Shown here: positions 8,112 to 14,916 of the stretch, piece by piece
How positions within the stretch are numbered: position 1 is the first letter of the stretch
Layout: each line of letters starts with the position of its first letter
NCBI GenBank assembly: GCA_016873275.1
Contig: VGXO01000007.1
Coordinates: 16,043-80,042 of the forward strand
Direction of reading: 5' to 3'
Source of the DNA: Phycisphaerae bacterium
Lineage (GTDB): Bacteria > Planctomycetota > Phycisphaerae > Phycisphaerales > SM1A02
Length of the DNA: 64,000 bases
Position numbers and translations under genes: made by a program
The notes under the pieces: generated by a model
Seen by the model: only the letters and a program-made list of their open reading frames with translations
Told to the model about the DNA's origin: nothing
Databases searched by the model: none

Positions 8112-8833
8112 TGGGCGTCTCGTGGTGGGAGGTCCGCGGGTGGATCGACCAGCACCGCCGCTGGCTGACCGCGGCGTTCGCGGTGGTCGCGGTGCTCCTC
8201 CTCGCGGGCGGCGCGTTCGCGTGGTGGTCGAGCCGCTGGCGTCCGCCGCCGTCCATCTTCGACTCGCCGGTCGACGACGCGCTTGGCTACCTCGCGATCG
8301 ACGACTTCAACCGCCTGCCCCTCGAGGAGCGGGTGCGGTTCATGCTCGACTTCGCCAACCGCTTCCGCGGCCTCGAGCAGGGCGAGTCCGCGGTCGTGGC
8401 GGCGTTCATGGCGGGTCTCACCGGCAAGGCGCGGGAGCAGCTCCTGCAGAACATGCGGATCCTCGCGAAGGACATCCTCGTCGAGGGCGCCGCGACCTAC
8501 GTCGACCTGCCTCCCAAGGAGCGCGGCGCGTTCATCGACGCGTGGCTCGTGCGCTGGAGCAAGGTCGGCGAGGAGATGGCGCTCGGCGCGCCGCGGGAGC
8601 GGAGCGACGAGGACCGGATCGAGGAGTTCCGCCGCGAGGCGAGGCGCGGGCAGGAGCGGCAGCTCGAGCGGCAGCAGGAGCGCCCGACCGACCTCTCGCT
8701 CACCGAGGTCGGCGCCGGGCGGTTCCTCGACTTCTGGCAGAGCGACGTCGAGAAGGCGGCGACGCCCCGGGAGCAGGGGCAGATCACCCGCTTCATGGTC
8801 GACGTGCGGAAGAGGCTCAGCGGGGGGCTGTAG
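8111..8833 (+). CDS. Hypothetical single-span membrane protein coupled to the pseudopilin
   Basis: 240 residues, family not recognised. Residues 1-17 are a short cytoplasmic stretch, 18-37 a transmembrane helix ('LTAAFAVVAVLLLAGGAFAWW'), and the rest is a soluble, strongly charged, mainly helical domain. Residues about 155-195 are rich in Arg, Glu and Gln ('EEFRREARRGQERQLERQQE'), likely a coiled coil. The ATG overlaps the stop of the pseudopilin gene (TGATG-type), so they are probably translated together; a membrane-anchored assembly or scaffold role is an inference from this arrangement only. Confidence 0.7.
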   Translation: MGVSWWEVRGWIDQHRRWLTAAFAVVAVLLLAGGAFAWWSSRWRPPPSIFDSPVDDALGYLAIDDFNRLPLEERVRFMLDFANRFRGLEQGESAVVAAFMAGLTGKAREQLLQNMRILAKDILVEGAATYVDLPPKERGAFIDAWLVRWSKVGEEMALGAPRERSDEDRIEEFRREARRGQERQLERQQERPTDLSLTEVGAGRFLDFWQSDVEKAATPREQGQITRFMVDVRKRLSGGL

Positions 8834-8835
8834 CG

Positions 8836-9522
8836 ATGGATCGCCCCGTCGCTTCAGACGACCCGAGCCTCGACGCCTCGACCCGCGTCCTCGACGACGA
8901 TCGTTCGTTCCCGCAGTCCCGCACCGCCGCGTCGGGCTGGGCGGCGGCGATGCTTCCCCTCGGCGGCGTCGCGGCGGTGTGGGCGACGGCGATCGCGTGG
9001 TGGCCGACGCTTCCCCCGCAGATTCCGCTTCACTTCGATGGCAGCGGCGTGCCCGACCGCTGGGGGCCGGCGAGCGTGGCGAACTGGTTCATGCTGCCCT
9101 TCATCGCCACGTGGATCGCCGCGTTGGTCGGCGGGGTGGGAGTCTTCCTGCCGGCGCTGGCGCGAACGTGGCCTGGTCTCGTCAACGTGCCGCAGAAGAA
9201 GCGGTGGATGGCGCTGTCCCCGGACGCCCGCGTGCGCACGATCGATCCGGTGCGATGGCTTCTGGGGCTCGTTGGGCTTCTCGTGAACGGCGCGTGGCTC
9301 TGGATCCTCTGGGGCACCCGCTGGGTGGCGATGGATCCGGATCCGGCCAACCCCACCCGCACGCTCGGCGGCGTGGGCTTGGTGCTCGTCCTCGTGGGCG
9401 TGATGCTCGCGGGCGTGCTGCTGGCGACGCTTCGCATGCGAACCCTCGTGCTTCGCGAGGGTGGGTCGGCCGACCCGCCAAGCGACGTCGCCGGAGCGGG
9501 CCTCGTCGCACGCGATCCCTAG
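8836..9522 (+). CDS. DUF1648-type membrane protein
   Basis: 228 residues with four hydrophobic helices (about 35-55, 82-105, 138-160, 180-200). The segment 'LPPQIPLHFDGSGVPDRWGPA' after the first helix is the hallmark of DUF1648 (P-x-x-x-P-x-H-F/W-x-x-x-G-x-x-D-x-W/Y-G), a domain found in SdpI-like immunity proteins and in many uncharacterised membrane proteins. The first 35 residues are Asp/Ser-rich and probably cytoplasmic. It begins three bases after the previous stop and is followed by hrpB after ten bases; the TAGGAT in front of hrpB overlaps its stop codon. Function unknown. Confidence 0.7.
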   Translation: MDRPVASDDPSLDASTRVLDDDRSFPQSRTAASGWAAAMLPLGGVAAVWATAIAWWPTLPPQIPLHFDGSGVPDRWGPASVANWFMLPFIATWIAALVGGVGVFLPALARTWPGLVNVPQKKRWMALSPDARVRTIDPVRWLLGLVGLLVNGAWLWILWGTRWVAMDPDPANPTRTLGGVGLVLVLVGVMLAGVLLATLRMRTLVLREGGSADPPSDVAGAGLVARDP

Positions 9523-9525
9523 GAT
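9520..9525 (+). promoter_or_regulatory. -10-like TAGGAT, 7 nt before the hrpB GTG start
   Basis: Overlaps the TAG stop of the preceding gene; followed by 7 nt and GTG. It favours GTG 9533 as the hrpB start over ATG codons further up or downstream. Confidence 0.35.
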
Positions 9526-9532
9526 CCGCGGC

Positions 9533-12109
9533 GTGACCGGATCGAGCGGCGGCAATCGGCGATCTCGAGCGACGCCCTCGTGGCGCGACCTTCCGGCGAT
9601 GGCGCTCCGCGAGCCGCTGCGGGCCGCGATGCGCGATCCAGGCGCGGCGGTGCTCGTCGCCCCGACCGGCTCCGGCAAGACGACCGGCGTCCCGCTCCTC
9701 CTCGCCGAGGACGAGTCGATCCGCGGGCGCATCGTCGTGCTGCAGCCGCGGCGCCTCGCGACGCGGGTCACCGCGGCGCGGGTGGCGGAGCTCCTCGGGA
9801 CGACGCTCGGCGGCGACGAGGTCGGCTTCGCGACGCGGCACGAGCGGGTGATCACGCCAAGGACGCGGATCCGCTTCCTCACCGAGGGGCTCTTCCTGCG
9901 GCAGGTCCTCGAGCGACCGGACCTCGACGGGGTCGGGGCGGTGGTGCTCGACGAGTTTCATGAGCGCTCGCTCGACGCGGACCTCGTCTTCGGACTGCTG
10001 CGGGACCTGCGGTCGCGGCGGCGGGACCTGCGGGTCCTCGTCATGAGCGCGACCCTCGGCGCGGAGCCGATCGCGCAGGCGCTCGGGGCGCCGATCCTGA
10101 CCGCGTCCACGCAGGCGTTCCCGGTCGAGGTCGACTACCTCGCCCGCACGAGCCGCGCGGAGCCGGAGGACCTTGCCGCGGAGGCGGTCGAGCAGGTGCT
10201 CGCGGAACGGTCCGCGGAGGCGGGCGACGTCCTGGTGTTCATGCCGGGCGCCCGCGAGATCGCCCGCACGATCGATCGCCTGCGGGGGATCCCCGCCGCG
10301 CGGCGCGAGCCGCTCGAGCTGCTGCCCCTCCACGGAAGCCTGCCGCCCGCGGAGCAGGACCGGGCGCTCCGACCGTGCCGGCACCGCAAGGTGATCGTCG
10401 CGACGAACGTGGCGGAGACCTCGATCACGATCGAGGGCGTGCGGACGGTGATCGACGCGGGGCTCGTGCGGGTCCACCGGCGGAGCCCCTCGCGACCGCT
10501 CGACTCGCTCCGCACCGAGCCGACGAGCCGCGCGACCGCGGATCAGCGGGCTGGTCGCGCGGGACGCACGGCGCCCGGGCGATGCCTGCGGCTCTGGACC
10601 GAGGTCGAGCACCTCCGCCGCGAGGCGCATCCGGATCCCGAGGTGCGCCGGGTCGACCTCGCGGGCGCGGCGCTCTCGATCCTGCGGCTCGGCTTTCGTG
10701 ATCCGCTCGCCTTCCCGTGGCTCGACGCGCCGGAGCCCGCGGCGGTCGAGGGGGCGATCCGCACGTTGCGGCTCGTCGGGGCGATCGACGAGGCGGGCGA
10801 GGTGACCGCCGAGGGTCGGGCGATCGCGGCGCTGCCGCTGCATCCGCGGCTCGGACGGGTCATGCTCGAGGCGTCGCGGCGGGGCGTCGTCGATCGCGCC
10901 GCGGGCTGCGCGGCGATCCTCTCCGAACGCGACCTCTTCCCGCCCGGACGCGCCCCGGACCTCTCCCGCTTCGATCGCGCGGAGGATCCGCCCTCGGACC
11001 TGCTTCGGCAGGCGCGGATGCTCGAGGCGTTCATGCGGCGCGACGAGCTTGACGAGGGCGATGGTCCGCGGATCGACCGGCGGGCGCTGCGGGAGGTGGC
11101 GGCGGTCGCGGGTCAGCTCGAGCAGCTCGCGGGTCGGAGCCTCGCGGACGCGGGGAGCGTCGCGGGCGGCGGCTCGAGCGAGGACCTCGTCGCCTGCCTG
11201 CTGCGGGCGTTTCCCGACCATCTCGCCCGCCGCCCCGACCGCCAGCGGAGCCACGCCCTGATGCCGGGTCGGCGGCGGGTGCGGCTCGAGCGGGACTCCG
11301 CGGCGGCGCTGCCGGGACCGGTGCTCGCGCTCTCGATCCGCGAGGATCCGGCGGGCGAGGGCGAGACGGTGCTCGCGATGGCGACGAGCGTGCCGCCCGA
11401 GTGGCTCCTCGCGGCGCTGCCGGAGTCGGTCGAGGAGCGGCGCGAGCTCGTCTGGAACGACCGCGTCGCGGCGGTCGAGGAGCGGGAAGTGATCCTCGTC
11501 GCGGGGATCGAGATCGACGAGGTGCGTCGTCCGCCGCGCGGCGAGGAGGCGGTCGCATGGGCGTCGGAGATGCTCGCCGCGAGGATCGACGCCGGAGAGG
11601 TCGCGCTTCCCGGGTGGGACGAGGCGGTGGATCGGTTCATCGACCGCGTCCGCTGCGTCGCGGCATGGCGACCGGACCGCGGGCTTCCGGTCTTCGACGA
11701 CGCCGACCGCCGCGCCGCGCATCGGCGGCTCGCCGAGGGCGCGACCCGCGCGGGCGAGCTCGCGGGACGCGACGTGCTTGCCGCCGTCGAGGGGCTCCTC
11801 ACCCGCGAGCAGTCCGCGATGGTCCGCGCCATGGCGCCCGAGCGGATCGAGCTTCCCTCCGGCTTCCGCATGAAGATCGAGTACGCGCCGGGGCAGCCGC
11901 CCCGCGGTCGCGCGAGGATCCAGGACCTCGTCGGGCTCGCCGGATCGCCGATGGTCGGCGGCGGCGCGGTGCCGGTCCTTCTCGAGATCCTTGCGCCAAA
12001 CCAACGCCCGGTGCAGGTGACCGCCGACCTCGCGAGCTTCTGGAAGGAGCTCTACCCCCGGCTCCGGGGGGAACTGAGCCGGCGGTACCCCCGGCACAAG
12101 TGGCCCTAA
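9533..12109 (+). CDS. hrpB: ATP-dependent RNA helicase HrpB
   Basis: 858 residues, DEAH-family superfamily 2 helicase close to the usual HrpB length of about 810-850. Motifs in order: Walker A 'APTGSGKTTGVP' at about 44-55, Ia 'LQPRRLATRVTA', II 'LDEFHERSLDADL' near 140 (D-E-F-H, the HrpB variant of DEAH), III 'MSATL', then V 'VATNVAETSITIEGVRTVIDAGLVR' and VI 'DQRAGRAGRTAPG'. The C-terminal third matches the HrpB-specific region ending 'KIEYAPGQPP...VQVTADLASFWKELYPRLRGELSRRYPRHKWP', the conserved family terminus. In bacteria its role is uncertain (RNA metabolism). GTG start chosen from TAGGAT spacing and from the 20-residue run-up to the first helix. Confidence 0.93.
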   Translation: MTGSSGGNRRSRATPSWRDLPAMALREPLRAAMRDPGAAVLVAPTGSGKTTGVPLLLAEDESIRGRIVVLQPRRLATRVTAARVAELLGTTLGGDEVGFATRHERVITPRTRIRFLTEGLFLRQVLERPDLDGVGAVVLDEFHERSLDADLVFGLLRDLRSRRRDLRVLVMSATLGAEPIAQALGAPILTASTQAFPVEVDYLARTSRAEPEDLAAEAVEQVLAERSAEAGDVLVFMPGAREIARTIDRLRGIPAARREPLELLPLHGSLPPAEQDRALRPCRHRKVIVATNVAETSITIEGVRTVIDAGLVRVHRRSPSRPLDSLRTEPTSRATADQRAGRAGRTAPGRCLRLWTEVEHLRREAHPDPEVRRVDLAGAALSILRLGFRDPLAFPWLDAPEPAAVEGAIRTLRLVGAIDEAGEVTAEGRAIAALPLHPRLGRVMLEASRRGVVDRAAGCAAILSERDLFPPGRAPDLSRFDRAEDPPSDLLRQARMLEAFMRRDELDEGDGPRIDRRALREVAAVAGQLEQLAGRSLADAGSVAGGGSSEDLVACLLRAFPDHLARRPDRQRSHALMPGRRRVRLERDSAAALPGPVLALSIREDPAGEGETVLAMATSVPPEWLLAALPESVEERRELVWNDRVAAVEEREVILVAGIEIDEVRRPPRGEEAVAWASEMLAARIDAGEVALPGWDEAVDRFIDRVRCVAAWRPDRGLPVFDDADRRAAHRRLAEGATRAGELAGRDVLAAVEGLLTREQSAMVRAMAPERIELPSGFRMKIEYAPGQPPRGRARIQDLVGLAGSPMVGGGAVPVLLEILAPNQRPVQVTADLASFWKELYPRLRGELSRRYPRHKWP

Positions 12110-12196
12110 GAAAGGACCGGGAGCGAAGAGCGGGGACGGCGATCTGGACGAGTCTTCCCGCAAGTGCTTGTTTGAGAGCGACTTGCATCAAAACCG
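12110..12196. other. Short intergenic stretch between hrpB and folC
   Basis: No gene or clear terminator; noticeably more A/T-rich than neighbouring DNA, running into the folC promoter. Confidence 0.5.
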
Positions 12197-12225
12197 TTGA
12201 AGTTCGGAGGGTGTCCCGATAAACT
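12197..12225 (+). promoter_or_regulatory. folC promoter: TTGAAG - 17 nt - TAAACT
   Basis: The clearest sigma-70-type promoter in the left half: -35 TTGAAG at 12197-12202, a 17-nt spacer, and -10 TAAACT at 12220-12225, then 9 nt to the ATG. The predicted transcript would start at or within a few bases of the start codon. Confidence 0.55.
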
Positions 12226-12234
12226 CTGCCCCCT

Positions 12235-14064
12235 ATGCCTCGAAACGCCAATTCGCCCTCTCGGAAGCCTGATCCCACCCCCTCGAACCCCACGGGGACG
12301 GTCAAGAAGGGTGGCAAGGCGGAGGGCGGCGGGGCGTCGGGGGGGGCGAAGCCCAAGCCGAAGCCGAAGCCTGCTCGGGAGACGCCCGCCACCCCGAAGC
12401 TGACCGTCCCAGACTCCGGCAACCCCGCGGGCAAGACGACGGTCGTCGGCACCGCGAAGGGCGCGAAGAAGCCCGCTCGGACGACCTCTGCGAAGCCGAG
12501 CGCCGGCCCCGCCAACCTCTCCCCTAAGCCGGCCCCCAAGCCTGCGCAGAAGCCTGCGCAGAAGCCTGCGCCGAAGTCGGCGACGAAGCCCGCCGCGACC
12601 GGCAAGGGAAGGTCGGCGCCGACCGCGACGTTCACCGAGGCGAAGCTCGCCGGCGACGCGAAGCGGGGGAAGGCGGGCTCGGGAGAGATCTCGAACTACG
12701 CCTCGGCGCTTCGATGGCTCCACGACCGCGCCGACATCGAGCGGATGCGGGTCGTCCGCTACAGCGACGACGCCTTCAAGCTCGACCGGATGCGCGAGTT
12801 GCTTCGGCGGCTCGGGAACCCGCACGAGCAGGTCCGCACCATCCACGTCGGCGGCACCAACGGCAAGGGCGCGACGGTCGCGATGCTCGCCGCGATGCTC
12901 GAGGGCTGCGGCTACACCGTCGGGCAGTACGTGAGCCCGCACCTCCTCGACGTGCGCGAGCGGATCTCGATCAACGGCGCCCCGATCGACCGCGCGTCCT
13001 TCACCGACGCGATCCGCGCGGTCGCCGAGGCGGCGGTCGGACTTCCCCAGCCACCCACCTTCTTCGAGGTCATCACCGCCGCCGCGTTCAAGCACTACGC
13101 GGAGGAGGCGGTGGACATCGCGGTCATCGAGGTCGGGCTCGGCGGGCGCCTCGACTCGACGAACGTGATCACGCCGGAGATCTCGATCATCACCTCGATC
13201 GACCTCGACCACACGCGGCTGCTCGGCTCGACCCGGGCGGAGATCGCCCGCGAGAAGGCGGGCATCTTCAAGCCGGGCGTGCCGGCGCTCGTCTTCGATC
13301 CGGACGCCCCGGTGGAGGCCGTCTTCCGCGAGGTCGCCGCGAAGGTGGGGGCGCCGCTCCGCATCGTGAACAAGGACATCGAGTTCTCGAGCCGCTTCTG
13401 CTCGAGCCCCGACCTCGGTCCCCACACCCGCGTCTGCCTCTACACCCAGACCAGCCGCCTCGAGCACCTCCCGGTGCCGCTGCCGGGCGAGCACCAGGCG
13501 GGGAACTGCGGGCTCGCCCTCGCGGCGATCGACATCCTCCGCTCGAGCGGGCTCGTGTGCCCGGAGGACAAGGTCACCGCCGGTCTCGCCCGCACCCGCG
13601 TGCCGGGCCGCATGCAGGTGGTGCACGAGCGTCCCAAGGTGCTCGTGGACGGCGCGCACAATCCGGCGTCGATCACCGCCCTCATGAAGTGCGCGGGAGC
13701 GCACGTCCCCTACGACTCGATGGTCTGCGTCTTCGGCTGCTGCGCCGACAAGGACGTCGGGGCGATGCTCGACCGCGTGAGCCTCGGCGCGGACAAGGTG
13801 ATCTTCACCCGCGCCAGCGGCAATCCTCGCGCGATGGATCCCGACGAGCTCCATCGGATGTTCATCGAGCGGAGCGGCAAGATGAGCCAGGTCGGTCGGA
13901 CCCTCGAGGAGGCGCTCGAGCTCGCCGAGCGAGCCGTCAGCCGCGAGGACCTCATCTGCGTCACCGGCAGCTTCTACCTCGTCGGCGAGGCGATCAAGCA
14001 CTTCGCGGGGAAGGACTTCAAGGGCGACCCCGCGACGCTCGCGTCGTCGGCGTGGGTCGGCTGA
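12235..14064 (+). CDS. folC: Bifunctional folylpolyglutamate/dihydrofolate synthase with a Lys/Pro-rich N-terminal extension
   Basis: 609 residues, against about 430 for the family. Residues 1 to about 145 are a low-complexity, strongly basic tail of Lys, Pro, Ala, Gly and Thr, with tandem 'KPAQKPAQKPAPK' units. The enzyme follows from about 155 ('NYASALRWLHDRADIERMR'): P-loop 'HVGGTNGKGATVAM' near 203-216, 'SPHLLDVRERISINGAPI', 'DIAVIEVGLGGRLDSTNVI', 'SIDLDHTRLLGST...EKAGIFK' (Mur-ligase-type carbamylated Lys region) and 'VLVDGAHNPASI'. It adds glutamate to dihydropteroate and folates. The upstream ATG is supported by the promoter at 12197-12225 that would start transcription next to it; an internal start without the tail cannot be excluded. 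Confidence 0.9.
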   Translation: MPRNANSPSRKPDPTPSNPTGTVKKGGKAEGGGASGGAKPKPKPKPARETPATPKLTVPDSGNPAGKTTVVGTAKGAKKPARTTSAKPSAGPANLSPKPAPKPAQKPAQKPAPKSATKPAATGKGRSAPTATFTEAKLAGDAKRGKAGSGEISNYASALRWLHDRADIERMRVVRYSDDAFKLDRMRELLRRLGNPHEQVRTIHVGGTNGKGATVAMLAAMLEGCGYTVGQYVSPHLLDVRERISINGAPIDRASFTDAIRAVAEAAVGLPQPPTFFEVITAAAFKHYAEEAVDIAVIEVGLGGRLDSTNVITPEISIITSIDLDHTRLLGSTRAEIAREKAGIFKPGVPALVFDPDAPVEAVFREVAAKVGAPLRIVNKDIEFSSRFCSSPDLGPHTRVCLYTQTSRLEHLPVPLPGEHQAGNCGLALAAIDILRSSGLVCPEDKVTAGLARTRVPGRMQVVHERPKVLVDGAHNPASITALMKCAGAHVPYDSMVCVFGCCADKDVGAMLDRVSLGADKVIFTRASGNPRAMDPDELHRMFIERSGKMSQVGRTLEEALELAERAVSREDLICVTGSFYLVGEAIKHFAGKDFKGDPATLASSAWVG

Positions 14065-14099
14065 GCTGAGGACGGACCCGCCGCGGACGCTCGGCGGAC

Positions 14100-14756
14100 T
14101 CAGCGCGGCTCGCGGGGCGCGGGAGGCTCCGCGCGGACCGGGGTCCGCATGATCCACCACAGCCCGACCGCCACGCCGAGCACGCTCAGGACCCACATCG
14201 GCGGCAGGTAGGCGTGCGACGCGTTGATGTTGAGCCCGCGGCACCATCCCATCGCGAGGACGTGGGCGAGGAGCGCGAGCATCGCGGCGATCGAGATCCT
14301 CCGGCGGACCGCCTCCGACCACTGCGGACGCGCGAGCAGGAAGACGAGCGCCGCCGCGAGACCGCCGCACATGAAGACGAGCTCGCCCTCGAAGCTCATC
14401 CGCGGCGCGATCGCGGGCGCGTCCGCGGTCGCCGCCTCGATCGGTCGGAAGAACTCCTTGAAGTACGCCGGCTCGAGGATGGCGAGCGACATCGGGACGT
14501 GCCAGATCACGCCGAAGACGCCCGCGCGGAACCAGTCGCCCGGCGCGACCTTCGCCGAGCCCCCGCGGGCGAGGCGCCGCTGGGCGAGGAATCCCAGCGC
14601 GAGGCAGAGCGCCGCCGCCATCGAGACCCCCTTGTTCACCACGAAGACCGGAAGGCTCTCGAGGTTCTGCGGCGCGAACGCCACGTAGCGGACCATCGAG
14701 TAGGCGAGGGACGCGAGGTAGAGACCGCCGATCCATGCGAGGGTCGGTGAAGGCAT
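14100..14756 (-). CDS. Hypothetical multi-pass membrane protein
   Basis: 218 residues, not recognised. About six hydrophobic helices: 6-24, 42-60, 78-95, 128-145, 155-172 and 188-205. Conserved-looking polar points inside the membrane region are 'GVIWHVPMSLAILEP' (a His flanked by hydrophobics) and 'GWCRGLNINASHAYLPPMW' between the last two helices. The C-terminus is Pro/Arg-rich and probably cytoplasmic. Divergent from leuS and convergent with folC, so it stands alone. Third-position GC agrees with a real gene. Confidence 0.65.
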   Translation of the reverse strand: MPSPTLAWIGGLYLASLAYSMVRYVAFAPQNLESLPVFVVNKGVSMAAALCLALGFLAQRRLARGGSAKVAPGDWFRAGVFGVIWHVPMSLAILEPAYFKEFFRPIEAATADAPAIAPRMSFEGELVFMCGGLAAALVFLLARPQWSEAVRRRISIAAMLALLAHVLAMGWCRGLNINASHAYLPPMWVLSVLGVAVGLWWIMRTPVRAEPPAPREPR

Positions 14757-14873
14757 GCGACGTTTGTATCACGCGAGGCGTGCGGTCGAGGCTCGCGTCG
14801 CGGGTCGCGCCGGTCCGTCGGCAGCCCGCGCGGACCATGCGCCTCTCGCGGAGCGGGCGCCGAACCACGCGGG

Positions 14874-14879
14874 TACAAC
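14874..14879 (+). promoter_or_regulatory. Candidate -10 TACAAC of leuS
   Basis: TACAAC 37 nt before the leuS ATG in the 160-bp region divergent with the membrane-protein gene. It departs from TANNNT in the last base, so this is tentative. Confidence 0.25.
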
Positions 14880-14916
14880 ACGCGGTCCGAGCCTCTCCGG
14901 ACGAGCCGATCCGACG

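Noticed and set aside
12856..14064. FolC starting only at the conserved domain
   Set aside because: No promoter or Shine-Dalgarno is visible near residue 150, while a good promoter precedes the upstream ATG; kept as an alternative only.
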